Assembly: GCA_964590645.1 (NCBI GenBank)
Contig: CAZPYJ010000004.1
Location: forward strand, 1-64,000
Source: JAGNHN01 sp964590645
GTDB taxonomy: Bacteria > Bacteroidota > Bacteroidia > Bacteroidales > JAGNHN01
DNA length: 64,000 bases
Direction of reading: 5' to 3'
The notes under the pieces were generated by a model. That model was given only the letters and a program-made list of their open reading frames with translations, did not search any database and had not been told where the DNA came from. Position numbers and translations under genes: made by a program. This document shows, one piece after another, positions 44,676 to 54,200 of this stretch. Numbering within the stretch: position 1 is the first letter of the stretch; every line of letters starts with the position of its first letter.

Positions 44676-44697
44676 CCTTAACAAATGAGATATTCTT

Positions 44698-45426
44698 TTA
44701 CTCGGGGACTACCCTGCGCAGTTCTGAACGAAAGCGGTCGCGGAGGTATTTAAGCTGTTCCAGTTGGATTTCTTCAGAATAAATGCGGATGAAATCCACC
44801 AGGCCTGGTTTTCTGTACATCGACCCGATGGCAGCCACAAAATGCTTGAAATCATAATTGTTCCTGATATTCTCGTAGATCATTTCAAAATCAGCCCACT
44901 CCGGCTCCCTGGCTACCTCCAGATAATAGCTGTTGGCCTGGTCATTATCCTGAAAAATACCTTCATCCAGGACATTCATTACAAAGTACTTTCTCACCTT
45001 GATCAGGGTGGCGAATTCCTTGATTTGCCTGGGTCTGGCAAAAACCAGACCAGCAGAGGCATAGTGCCGGATGAGGACGGCAAGTTCATCCAGCTCATCC
45101 ATCTTCAGGCGAATGCAAAAGGCTCTTTCGTTCATCACCGTGAGTTGGCCAAGGATGGCATCAAAATGCAGCGCCGGATGCTCCTTTTTGATCTTCTGTG
45201 TGATGCGGATAAACTCGTCTTCGTTGGGCTCATAGAAGGAGCGGATAACCACAAAAACGGAGCGAGGGATCAGCTCCCTCCGGTTTCGGGGAAGATTAAA
45301 CATATCATAGTAACCGGAAAAGGGGGCCATATCTTCCAGTACCAATGCGGGTAAGGATTCCTTAAACTTAAGGGTGGCCAGGGTTTCCTTTTTCAGGATG
45401 TATCCCAGGGCTTCTATTCTTTCCAT
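44698..45426 (-). CDS. Cytoplasmic protein of unknown function upstream of queA
   Basis: 242 residues, without signal peptide or membrane helix. It begins MERIEALGYILKKETLATLKFKESLPALVLEDMAPFSGYYD and is alpha/beta with many aromatic and charged residues. The text around FVVIRSFYEPNEDEFIRITQKIKKEH and the helical C-terminus (RIYSEEIQLEQLKYLRDRF) suggest two subdomains. No family recognised. It is the first gene of the unit that ends in queA, with an exact -7 box and a short palindrome upstream. The position argues for a housekeeping role in this phylum. Confidence 0.72.
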   Translation of the reverse strand: MERIEALGYILKKETLATLKFKESLPALVLEDMAPFSGYYDMFNLPRNRRELIPRSVFVVIRSFYEPNEDEFIRITQKIKKEHPALHFDAILGQLTVMNERAFCIRLKMDELDELAVLIRHYASAGLVFARPRQIKEFATLIKVRKYFVMNVLDEGIFQDNDQANSYYLEVAREPEWADFEMIYENIRNNYDFKHFVAAIGSMYRKPGLVDFIRIYSEEIQLEQLKYLRDRFRSELRRVVPE

Positions 45427-45446
45427 CGGATGATTAAATAAAGTGA

Positions 45447-45477
45447 ATGAAACATTTCATATATCAATACAAATATA
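45447..45477 (-). promoter_or_regulatory. -7 box with adjoining palindrome
   Basis: Exact -7 box TATATTTG on the minus strand (45477-45470), no clear -33. Ten bases downstream lies the dyad ATGAAA-CA-TTTCAT (45447-45460), at or just after the expected initiation point, where a repressor could act. A half-conserved version, ATGAAACATTTTAC, lies upstream of tatA (about 43176-43189). Confidence 0.5.
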
Positions 45478-45504
45478 TGTTTATTCGGGCAAGGATAAAA
45501 ATTT

Positions 45505-46800
45505 CTACCACAGTCTGGGCTGGTAGGTGAGCATCACCCAGGTCCACCAGCTTAGCCGGCTTGTCCCTTTATCCAGGCCTTTCAGTGCTTCCATCGTCTC
45601 TGTGGGGAAGAAGAGAGAGGCACCGGCCTGCAGCCTGATCCCCTGGGCAAAGTGTTGGGTGTACATCAGGTCGGCTTCGGTACCAAGAAAGGCGGTTTGG
45701 CTTTGATCCATTCCCGGAATGCTTTTTTGGGCAGTCCGGAAAAGATGCAACAGAAAGCGCAGGTCATTTTCTTTGCCAAGCGCATATTTGACAAAAGGGT
45801 ACACATCGATCAGCCCGGCTGAACCTGTGGCAGCGTCCAGGTTCGCAAACTGATTCATATAGCCATTAAATTTGAACCGGGCCCCATAGAGCAGGTCGAA
45901 GCTGTGGTCTTTATCAAGGTAATCCGCTTCGGTGCGGCTCCCGTCGTTCCCGGACAGGAGATCTGCACCCACTCCTGCCTGCCAGCGTCCCAGGGCGTAG
46001 CTGCCACTGAATGTTGCCATCCAGGCCTCTACCCTCCGACCGTGAATGTTTCTGCCAAACTGTCCGAAAAGGTTGGCATTCAGTGCCATTAGTTCCTTTT
46101 TGTGAGCCAGGTGAAATCCGCTGGTTCCGCTGACATAGAGGACATTTTCGAAACGTGGACTTTGGTAGCCGCTCGTAATCATAGAGTAGGAGAGGCGGGT
46201 GTTGGCACACAGGGCACGGCGGATCCACAAATAATTCAGCATTCTTATTCTGTTCTTGTCGCTGTAATACTCGTCTACTCCCGAGGGAGTACCTGTAACA
46301 GTGCTGTTTTTGTTGTTATAGGAAAGCACGGCCTCCGTTTCCCATTGCGCATCCGTACGACGGTAGCGCAATGCATCATAAGCTTGTCCGTATTGGTTCC
46401 AGTTGCGTTCTGCAATCAGGCGTTCGTCATCCAGAGACAGGATTTGCCGGCCCAGTCTCAGGTGGGCTTTATCAGTGAGTTTCATCTCCATCCAGGCCTC
46501 GAAAACATCCAGAGCCTGATTGGCCCAGGCACCGGTAGCGGTGTAAAAAGTCTCACCCCCCCAGGCACGGATATCCTGTATGTTCAAACGCATACTCACC
46601 TGGTCTTTGCCGTAGCTGAAGCCCAGACGGCTTCTTTGGCTTACCCCTGCCAGAAAATCAGTTTCCGGTCCGGCTATGAGCAGATACCCCTGGTTTATTT
46701 CTGCCCGCATCCTGAGCTGGGCATCCACTGAAAATTGTGCCTTAAGTTGGATCGAATTGCAGAAGAAGGCGAGGCAGAAAAATGCGATATAGTATCTCAT
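45505..46800 (-). CDS. Alginate-export-family outer-membrane porin
   Basis: 431 residues from MRYYIAFFCLAFF, which gives a proper signal peptide (cleavage after QLKAQ). The open frame runs 52 codons further upstream with no conserved features and crosses a promoter box, so that start is rejected. The beta-barrel shows the family pattern RSRLGFSYGKDQVSMRLNIQD, LRLGRQILSLDDERLIAERNWNQYGQAYDALRYRR and terminal strand WVMLTYQPRLW. Members are porins for alginate or other small solutes; substrate here unknown. Divergent from pssA with 70 bases between starts. Confidence 0.87.
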   Translation of the reverse strand: MRYYIAFFCLAFFCNSIQLKAQFSVDAQLRMRAEINQGYLLIAGPETDFLAGVSQRSRLGFSYGKDQVSMRLNIQDIRAWGGETFYTATGAWANQALDVFEAWMEMKLTDKAHLRLGRQILSLDDERLIAERNWNQYGQAYDALRYRRTDAQWETEAVLSYNNKNSTVTGTPSGVDEYYSDKNRIRMLNYLWIRRALCANTRLSYSMITSGYQSPRFENVLYVSGTSGFHLAHKKELMALNANLFGQFGRNIHGRRVEAWMATFSGSYALGRWQAGVGADLLSGNDGSRTEADYLDKDHSFDLLYGARFKFNGYMNQFANLDAATGSAGLIDVYPFVKYALGKENDLRFLLHLFRTAQKSIPGMDQSQTAFLGTEADLMYTQHFAQGIRLQAGASLFFPTETMEALKGLDKGTSRLSWWTWVMLTYQPRLW

Positions 46801-46828
46801 TTTGATAGGGTTTTGGATGAGAGATAGA

Positions 46829-46836
46829 CAAAGATA
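46829..46836 (-). promoter_or_regulatory. -7 box TATCTTTG of the porin gene
   Basis: Exact TAnnTTTG on the minus strand, 28 bases before the start at 46800. It supports the start MRYYIAFF and excludes the long upstream extension. Confidence 0.55.
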
Positions 46837-46870
46837 GCAGTTCAGCGTTTTATTCCTACCTTGCCGGGCA

Positions 46871-47599
46871 ATGATGAAGCTTTTGAGATTCCTGCCGAAT
46901 GCCGCCACCCTGGCCAACCTCGCTGCCGGTGTGAGCGGCTTGTATTTCCTGTCCAAAGGTGAACTGATCTATGCCTCCTGGATGATCTTGCTCGGAGCTT
47001 TATTGGATGTCGTGGATGGCTTGCTGGCCCGTGTGTTGGATGCGGCTTCACCCATTGGAAAGGACCTGGACTCGCTGGCCGATCTGGTCAGTTTCGGGAT
47101 ATTACCGGCGGCGATTATGGCCTGGTTTGCACAGGAGGCCGGCAGTATTGGCATCATTGTGTGGCTGGTTTTCCTTCTGCCACCCCTGGCTGCAGCCTGG
47201 CGACTGGCCCGCTTCAACAATGATCCCGGGCAACACGAACTTTTTCTTGGCCTTCCGGCGCCTGCAGCAGGCCTCTTTCTGGGCAGCTGGCCCCTGGGCC
47301 TGGCCTATGGCTCAGGGCTTGCACTCAGGCTGATGGATTATGCTGTCCGGTCTCCCCTGATCATATCCCTTCTAATTATCCTGATAGCGCTTCTGATGAT
47401 TTCCCGGCTTCCCTTGTTGAGCTTCAAAATGAAGAGCCTGCAAGACCGCAGGATGTCTGTTTTGCTCGCATTATTGGTATTGACAGCAGCCTTGATCTTA
47501 GTCAGCGGGATGGCTGCCATACCCTTTGTGGTATTGCTCTATCTCATTTTTTCACTGGTCATAGCAGCAGGGAAAAGACAGAAAACGCATCATCCCTGA
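46871..47599 (+). CDS. pssA: CDP-diacylglycerol--serine O-phosphatidyltransferase
   Basis: 242 residues. The CDP-alcohol phosphotransferase motif is complete: DVVDGLLARVLDAASPIGKD followed by LDSLAD, i.e. D-G-x2-A-R-x8-G-x3-D-x3-D. About seven hydrophobic helices follow. The N-terminal FLPNAATLANLAAGVSGLYF is typical of the membrane-bound type II enzymes. It makes phosphatidylserine, the precursor of phosphatidylethanolamine. The decarboxylase partner is not in the window. The first two codons are both Met. Confidence 0.92.
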   Translation: MMKLLRFLPNAATLANLAAGVSGLYFLSKGELIYASWMILLGALLDVVDGLLARVLDAASPIGKDLDSLADLVSFGILPAAIMAWFAQEAGSIGIIVWLVFLLPPLAAAWRLARFNNDPGQHELFLGLPAPAAGLFLGSWPLGLAYGSGLALRLMDYAVRSPLIISLLIILIALLMISRLPLLSFKMKSLQDRRMSVLLALLVLTAALILVSGMAAIPFVVLLYLIFSLVIAAGKRQKTHHP

Positions 47600-47681
47600 A
47601 TATCCATAGCAAGGCTGTAAGCCGCACATCATAATTCCACCAGCTTCTGAAGGGAATTGAACTCTATCCAAAACAAAGAAT

Positions 47682-47689
47682 TATCTTTG
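47682..47689 (+). promoter_or_regulatory. Promoter box TATCTTTG of pruA
   Basis: Exact -7 box, with ATTG at 47656-47659 and a 22-base spacer as a weak -33. The leader to the start at 47724 would be about 30 bases. Confidence 0.55.
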
Positions 47690-47723
47690 CGCTGTTATTA
47701 CATTCACACTAATTCACCATACG

Positions 47724-49355
47724 ATGAACAATGCAATTTTCAGTTATGACCTTCCCGGCAATGAACCGGTAAAATCCTATCTGCCCGGCTCTCCTGAGCG
47801 GGTAGCACTGAGGACAGAGTTGAACCGCCTTAGTGCCGAGGTTTTTGATATTCCCCTGATCATTGGAGGAAAGGAAATCCGGACAGGCGATACCGGAAAG
47901 GTCGTGATGCCCCACCGGCATTCCCACGTCCTGGCACATTACCACAAGGCCTCTCCCAAAGAGGTACAGATGGCCATTGAGGCTGCGGATAAGGCCCGCA
48001 AGGCTTGGGCAGATACGCCCTGGGTGGAGAGAATGTCGGTCACCCTCAGGGCGGCCGAATTGCTGGCAACGAAGTACAGGGCGCTGATCAATGCTTCCAC
48101 AATGTTGGGGCAAAGCAAGAATCCTTTCCAGGCAGAGATTGATGCGGCTGCAGAAACCATCGACTTTCTCCGCTTCAATGCCCATTTTATGGGAATGATC
48201 TATGCCGATCAGCCCATTTCCGATATCGGCATTATGAACAGGGTGGAATACCGGGCCCTGGAAGGCTTTATCTTTGCAGTGACTCCCTTTAACTTCACCT
48301 CCATTGCGGCCAACCTGAATATGTCTCCGGCGCTGATGGGAAATACTACGATTTGGAAACCGGCCACTACCGCCTTGTTCTCTAATTATTTTATGATGAA
48401 GATCTTCCAGGAAGCCGGACTGCCTGATGGGGTGATCAATTTTGTGCCGGGCAAAGGTTCCGTCATTGGGAATGGACTATTTGGTGCTCCCAGTTTTGGC
48501 GGCATTCACTTCACCGGCTCCAATGCCACCTTTAACCAGCTTTGGAAATCGGCTGCCGATAACCTGCCTAAATACAAGGCATATCCTAAAATTGTAGGGG
48601 AAACAGGGGGCAAGGATTTCATCTTTGTCCATCCCTCTGCCGGAGTGGATGAAGTAGCCACTGCCATCGTACGCGGCGCTTTTGAATATCAGGGGCAGAA
48701 GTGTTCGGCTGCCTCCCGTGCTTATATCCCGAAGAGTTTATGGAATGATATTAAGGAAAGAATGGGAGGGATGCTCTCTGAGGTCAGAATGGGCGATCCG
48801 GTGGATTTCACCAACTTCTTCAATGCCGTGATTGATGAAGCCAGCTTTGATAATATTGCCGATTACATTGGAAAGGCTAAGGCTTCCGCCGATGTGGATG
48901 TGATCTTTGGCGGCACTTGCGACAAATCGGAAGGCTATTTCATTGAGCCGACTGTCCTGCTCACCCGCGATCCGCATTTTGTTACGATGGAAGAGGAGCT
49001 TTTCGGCCCTGTCATCACCATCTTTGTTTATGAAGATCAGAAGTTCGAAGAAACCCTCGAAATCTGCGACCACACTTCTCCTTATGCGTTGACGGGCGCC
49101 ATCTTTGCCAACGAGCGTTATGCTGCCATCAAAGCGATGGACCTCCTTCGTCATTCTGCCGGAAACTTCTATATCAATGACAAACCTACCGGTGCTGTCG
49201 TTGGTCAACAGCCCTTTGGAGGCAGCCGTCAGTCGGGAACCAACGACAAGGCGGGAAGCTATCTGAACCTTATCCGTTGGGTTTCTCCCCGCACCATTAA
49301 AGAGAACTTCGTGCCACCTACCGACTTCAAATACCCCTTTATGCAGGCGGATTGA
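47724..49355 (+). CDS. pruA: L-glutamate gamma-semialdehyde (P5C) dehydrogenase
   Basis: 543 residues, the length of the monofunctional P5C dehydrogenases. It oxidises glutamate semialdehyde to glutamate with NAD in proline and arginine breakdown. Seen in the sequence: VTPFNFTSIAANL, FTGSNATFNQLW, GETGGKDFIF (catalytic Glu), YQGQKCSAASR (catalytic Cys) and GGSRQSGTNDKAGS near the end. Proline dehydrogenase is not nearby, so the pathway genes are dispersed. It has its own promoter, and a bidirectional-looking terminator follows. Confidence 0.96.
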   Translation: MNNAIFSYDLPGNEPVKSYLPGSPERVALRTELNRLSAEVFDIPLIIGGKEIRTGDTGKVVMPHRHSHVLAHYHKASPKEVQMAIEAADKARKAWADTPWVERMSVTLRAAELLATKYRALINASTMLGQSKNPFQAEIDAAAETIDFLRFNAHFMGMIYADQPISDIGIMNRVEYRALEGFIFAVTPFNFTSIAANLNMSPALMGNTTIWKPATTALFSNYFMMKIFQEAGLPDGVINFVPGKGSVIGNGLFGAPSFGGIHFTGSNATFNQLWKSAADNLPKYKAYPKIVGETGGKDFIFVHPSAGVDEVATAIVRGAFEYQGQKCSAASRAYIPKSLWNDIKERMGGMLSEVRMGDPVDFTNFFNAVIDEASFDNIADYIGKAKASADVDVIFGGTCDKSEGYFIEPTVLLTRDPHFVTMEEELFGPVITIFVYEDQKFEETLEICDHTSPYALTGAIFANERYAAIKAMDLLRHSAGNFYINDKPTGAVVGQQPFGGSRQSGTNDKAGSYLNLIRWVSPRTIKENFVPPTDFKYPFMQAD

Positions 49356-49386
49356 GTTGAATTTCACTGATATATATCAATAAAAT

Positions 49387-49414
49387 AAAGGACGGCTAAG
49401 GCTGTCCTTTTCTT
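49387..49414 (+). terminator. Terminator of pruA
   Basis: AAAGGACGGC-TAAG-GCTGTCCTTT (one G-U pair) at 49387-49410 followed by TCTTT. A ten-base stem with a T-rich tail, 31 bases after the stop. Confidence 0.85.
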
Positions 49415-49462
49415 TATTTCGGGATTACTATTCAGTAATTTTATCGGCACTATTCTAAGCCT

Positions 49463-50341
49463 ATGGAAGCGATCGGGGAAAGTGATTTTTACAAGCGGGT
49501 AGTGTTGCGCCTGAAAGAGCGGGAAAAGGAACTGCATTGTATTTATAAAGTGGAAGAAGTACTGAGGGGCAATGGGCGTCCTTTGGATGAGATATTCAGG
49601 GAGGTGTTGCGTGTTATTCCTTCGGGCTGGCAGCATCCGACTCTGTGTGAGGCCAGGATTATCTTTGAAGGAAAAGTTATCCGGACGGATGATTTCCGGG
49701 AAACCGAATGGATGCTGCAGGCAGATATCGTATTGGATGATAATGTAGCCGGGCGCCTCGATCTGGTTTATACTCAAAGGGTGGCCGGAGAGCATCAGCT
49801 TGTTTTCCTTCCTGAAGAGCAAAAATTATTGAATACCATCGCAGAGAGCCTGAGCCATCATATCTTCATACAAAGATTAAGGGCCACCCTGAAAACCCTG
49901 CGCGGGCAGCCTTCCTCGAAAGCAGAAGCGCCACGCGAAACCATCCTTTCCCCCGACTCCGACCTGCATTGGAAATGGCGTTCCCGTCAGGCCGAACTGA
50001 TCACCAAACACCTCGACCTGGAAACATTCGGTGTGGAAGCCGTATATGTCATTGGAAGCACAAAAAATGCCACCGCCGGGCCCGAGTCGGATATTGATCT
50101 GCTGATCCATTTTAAGGGGGACAAGCAACAACGCAAATGCCTGGAGGCCTGGCTGGATGGCTGGAGCCTGTCGCTGGCTGAAATCAGCTTTCTGAATACC
50201 GGTTATCGCCCTAAAAGGGGATTACTCGATGTACACCTGATCACCGATGAGGATATCCGGAAAAAAAGCAGTTATGCCGTGATGATCGGCGCAGTCGATA
50301 ATGGCGCCCGCTTGCTGAAAGCACGCAATCCCCTTTCCTGA
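49463..50341 (+). CDS. GAF-like sensor fused to MNT-type nucleotidyltransferase
   Basis: 292 residues, cytoplasmic. Residues about 14-140 match the GAF-like sensory module often found before histidine kinases: REKELHCIYKVEEVL, the IPSGWQHPTLCEARIIFEG core, DDFRETEWMLQADI and LPEEQKLLNTIAESL. Residues about 170-292 are a minimal nucleotidyltransferase: GSTKNATAGPESDID (Gly198-Ser199, Asp210, Asp212) and a third acidic residue Asp256 in LLDVHL, so the metal site is complete. Such enzymes transfer NMP to proteins, antibiotics or tRNA ends. No HEPN antitoxin/toxin partner follows; instead a metallophosphoesterase starts one base after the stop. I infer a signal-controlled nucleotidylation with coupled removal; the target is unknown. 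Confidence 0.85.
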   Translation: MEAIGESDFYKRVVLRLKEREKELHCIYKVEEVLRGNGRPLDEIFREVLRVIPSGWQHPTLCEARIIFEGKVIRTDDFRETEWMLQADIVLDDNVAGRLDLVYTQRVAGEHQLVFLPEEQKLLNTIAESLSHHIFIQRLRATLKTLRGQPSSKAEAPRETILSPDSDLHWKWRSRQAELITKHLDLETFGVEAVYVIGSTKNATAGPESDIDLLIHFKGDKQQRKCLEAWLDGWSLSLAEISFLNTGYRPKRGLLDVHLITDEDIRKKSSYAVMIGAVDNGARLLKARNPLS

Positions 50342-50342
50342 T

Positions 50343-51194
50343 ATGCCCAGGGCCTTCTTCGTTTCCGACCTCCACGGGCAGATCCCGCGTTATGAAAAAC
50401 TGTGGGAAAAGATGCTGAGCGAAGCCCCGGAAGCGGTGTTTTTTGGCGGAGACCTCTTTCCGCACGATATGGCACGACTGCCGGCAGGATTGAACCATTT
50501 TTCAGTAGATTATCTGCGCCCGCAATTGGAAAAGCTGAAAGCGGAAATGAATGAGCGCTATCCCGCTATGCTGCTTATTCCCGGCAATGATGATGCCCGT
50601 GCCGAAGAAGACCTACTGCTTGAAATGGAAAAGGACGGGCTCCTGCACTATTTGGTAATGAGAAAAGTTGACGTGATGGGCTATACCATCGCCGGATATC
50701 CTTTTGTGCCGCCCACACCTTTTCTGCGGAAAGACTGGGAAAAATACGATGTATCCCGCTATGTCGATCCCGGATGCGTCCCCCCTACGGAGGGACATCG
50801 CACCAAGGCTCCGGATTACGATCCCGGGTATGATACCATTGCCAAAGACCTCCAGATTCTCAGCAAGGGAATGGTGGCCGAGAAAAGCATATTCCTGTTT
50901 CATTCACCGCCCTATCAGAGCAAACTCGATCGTGCCGCCCTCGATCATCAATTTGTGGACCACGTTCCGCTGGATGTGCACGTGGGCAGCATAGCCATAC
51001 AACGTTTCCTCCAATCCTTCCCGGCTCACCTGAGTTTGCACGGACATATCCACGAATCATCCCGCTTGACGGGTCATTGGAAAGACAGAATCGGCGAAAC
51101 AATTTGCCTGGGTGCAGCCTGGGATGGCCCGGAATTGGCACTGATTTCCTTCGATACTGAAAAGCCTGAGGAGGCCCTCAGGCTTTTGATCTGA
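50343..51194 (+). CDS. Cytoplasmic metallophosphoesterase coupled to the nucleotidyltransferase
   Basis: 283 residues without signal peptide. Calcineurin-like motifs in order: FFVSDLHG (Asp9, His11), FFGGDLF, IPGNDDAR, FLFHSPPY and LHGHIHES. GNDD replaces the more usual GNHD/GNHE; the Asp keeps the Asn metal ligand but changes the proton donor, as in some YfcE-like and related phosphodiesterase groups. The start is one base after the stop of the GAF-nucleotidyltransferase gene (TGA-T-ATG), so translation is likely coupled. Opposing activities (adding and removing a nucleotide) are a reasonable inference. The gene ends at the edge of the terminator of the converging giant gene. Confidence 0.88.
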   Translation: MPRAFFVSDLHGQIPRYEKLWEKMLSEAPEAVFFGGDLFPHDMARLPAGLNHFSVDYLRPQLEKLKAEMNERYPAMLLIPGNDDARAEEDLLLEMEKDGLLHYLVMRKVDVMGYTIAGYPFVPPTPFLRKDWEKYDVSRYVDPGCVPPTEGHRTKAPDYDPGYDTIAKDLQILSKGMVAEKSIFLFHSPPYQSKLDRAALDHQFVDHVPLDVHVGSIAIQRFLQSFPAHLSLHGHIHESSRLTGHWKDRIGETICLGAAWDGPELALISFDTEKPEEALRLLI

Positions 51195-51223
51195 AAAAAA
51201 AAGGGCCTCTCGCGGAGGCCCTT
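51194..51223 (-). terminator. Terminator of the giant T9SS gene
   Basis: On the minus strand AAGGGCCTC-CGCGA-GAGGCCCTT (51223-51201) followed by Ts to 51194. A nine-base GC-rich stem with a strong U-tract, seven bases after the stop. Confidence 0.9.
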
Positions 51224-51229
51224 GCTGTA

Positions 51230-54200
51230 TTATTGTACGATCATTTTGCGTACCAGTCGTCGTCCCTCAAATTCCAGATAATAGAAGTAAACGCCCGCGG
51301 TCAGTGCATCTGCATCCAGCTCAATCTGGTGCAGGCCTGCATTTACGGTGCGTTCCTGTGTGAAGACCGGCTGGCCGAGATAGTTCAACAGCCCGAACTG
51401 GTATGTTCCGTAGCTGGGAAGCTTGAATGGAATGAGCGTCATATTCAATGCCGGGTTCGGAATGTTCTGGCTCATACTGAAACCTTCAAGGTCTGTTTCT
51501 GTCACTTCAGTATACAGCTCTTCCAGAATAGTACATTTCTCATCGTTCCAGGGGTATCCGTCTCCGCTGACCAGGGTTCTGGAGCAGAGGTAGTAGAACC
51601 CGATATAATCGTGTTTATACTTCTGCTGGAAAGTGTAGTAGAGCGTATCTCCCGGCATAAAGGGATTGGCTGCATCCGTCCAGGTTTCTGTGGCGATGAT
51701 GTTTCCGGCCACAGTGTATTGCAGGTCGAAGGTGGTGAAAGGATTCAAGCCCCGGTTCTCCACCTGCACCGTGACGGTAGCTGAGTCACCGTGGATAGTA
51801 GGATTCTGAGGTGAAATAATCTGTGTGACGGCCAGATCGTAATTAGGTGGCAGCACATTGTAGGTATCACAGCTCATATTGTTGTAGCCGTTGATATCCC
51901 CACTCACGTCTGTGAAGGCACAGAGTACATAATCGAAGAGGGGAGAGGCCATAGGTTGGAACGTATAGGTGGTGGTGGAGTCCGGAGGCAGGGCGCCGGT
52001 CCACATTCCGGTATTTACCGTAGCACCGTTGACTTTGTACCGCACGGGAATTGAGAAGAGGGTATCGCTTCCAAAGTTCTGAATGCGAATTTCGACATCG
52101 ATATCGGTTCCGATGATGGTGGGGCTGGGTGGCCCGATGATTTCAATCACACCGGCATCTTTGGGGATGATCGGAATGGTGATCTCCAGATTATCCAGAA
52201 TCCAGCCTTCAAAATTATTGCTGTTGGCGGCAGTGGTGAAGAAGATAAAGCGGAACTGAGTTGGCTCAGCCATATCGTAGATGTTCTTGAGGTTATAGGC
52301 AGAATGCATCCATCCGTTCTGCCCACCGTTTCCTGTCCACAGATTCTGAGGGGAATTATACCAGTTCACCCCATTGGGATCATTGGGGGCGCCAAGCAGT
52401 TTCCAACCCAGGATGCTCTTGTACTGTATGGCAGCGCCGTCTCCGCTGTGGGTATTGAACCGCTGCCAGAACTTCAGGCTGTCGATCCCGGTGATCAGAT
52501 GATTGAAGCGGGGAGTATACAGGAAATTTGCTCCATTATGAATGTATGGTCCATCCAGGGTTGTTCCCCAGACATTCGGGTTGCTGATAGCACTGTTGAG
52601 TACCGTACCCGAGGGGATGCCTCTTTCCCACTGGTTGGGCAGAGAGTCGGGCCAGAATTCAGCGGCTGCCTGATCGAAATTGTTGATATAGGGCAGGCCG
52701 GCGGTAAATTCAGCGTAGCAATCGATGCAACGGGTATCATTGAAGGCATTGCTGTCGCCGGGCACAATGGTATAAGCACAGATACGGTGGTTGCCATTGC
52801 CCAGGGTCAGGGCCGGCAGGTTCACAATGGCTGTAGCCTGTGGGGCCAGAGGGTTAAGGTAGGTATAGGTTGTTGGAGGGCCATTGTTGACTTCGTAAGC
52901 AATATCCACCGAACCCAGGGTATTGGTACCGAAGTTCTGGATTTTCACTGTGATCGGGCTTGTCACCCCTGCAGTGCTCAGTTCGCCTGGTGAAAGGATG
53001 TCGGTTACCCCGGCATCATTGGGGATCATCGGGATGATGAGTGCCAGGTAATCTTCTGTTTCCCCGTAGGTATAGGTGCCGCAAGCCGGGGCTGCCCCAT
53101 AGCGGTCCATCACAACCCGCATCATTGTCATCCCGGGGGTAGCCGTCACAGGTACCGTTAAGGTTCCTGTGACTGTGGGGTTACTGCCGCTAAAGACTCC
53201 GGAGAAGGCCAGTTCACCGGGAATGTTAAAGATACCGTTCCTGTTATAATCGATATAAACCTTAACTCCTACGTTTCCGGTGTACAGCGTGGACGAAGAA
53301 ATCCTGGATATGGAGATCGGATAGGCCACGGTGGGTGAAAGCATCACCGGAGTGAGATGGGTAAAGTCAGTATATCCGTTCTGGGCACTGGGGTTGCTGG
53401 TAGCCGGGTTCGGATTCCCATTGTTCAGGTTGCTGATGGTCACATTCCCGATATCCGTATAGGTTGCAGCGTTGGTTGCATAGGACAGACAATAGGGAGG
53501 GATCAGGCATTTTACGGATTTGTACAAGGTGTCATTGGTTCCTGTCGCATCATTGGGGACAGATATCCAGGCTTTAAACTGGTAGGTGTCGTAGAACTCC
53601 AGGTTGGCCGTCTGCGCAAAGGTGTATAGCAGGGTGTCATTCTGCTGCAGGGTCTGGCTTATCGTATCGGTGCGGATGATTCCGCCATTGATTTGATAGC
53701 TGACCCCAAAGTTGGAAATAGCCTGGGTGCCATAGTTTCTGATCTTCACACTGACAGGCTCGGCAGGGCTCAGGTTCACACCTGAAACCGGCTCGGTAAT
53801 AGCCAGCAGGGCGCCATCATAAGGCGGGATATTTTGTACAAAAACGGTATCGGGAACCCGGTTGCTGGGACAACCTCCACCGCTGCCCAGGAACTGAATG
53901 TTCGGGCGGTTGGTGGTCAGTGTACCGGGTGTAGTCGGGAATGATCCGTCCTGACGACGCCATAAGCCCTTGTTTCCGGTTGCATTTGTAAACCGGAATG
54001 TAGGATATCCCGATGACCAGCTTCCTAAATGATTCTCCCACCAAACCAGGATATTGTCGGTGCCATTGTAATTGAAAGGTGTCGACAGTGGAATCTTGAA
54101 CCAGCCCGGCCCGCTCCAGTTAATGGGGCCATTGTACACCTGGGTCATCGAGGTGTTGGGGATATAATTCGCATTGGGGAAATTACTGGCGGAATAATGG

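Noticed and set aside
45505..46956. Longer form of the porin gene starting at 46956
   Set aside because: The 52 extra codons precede the signal peptide, cross a -7 box and overlap the divergent pssA start.
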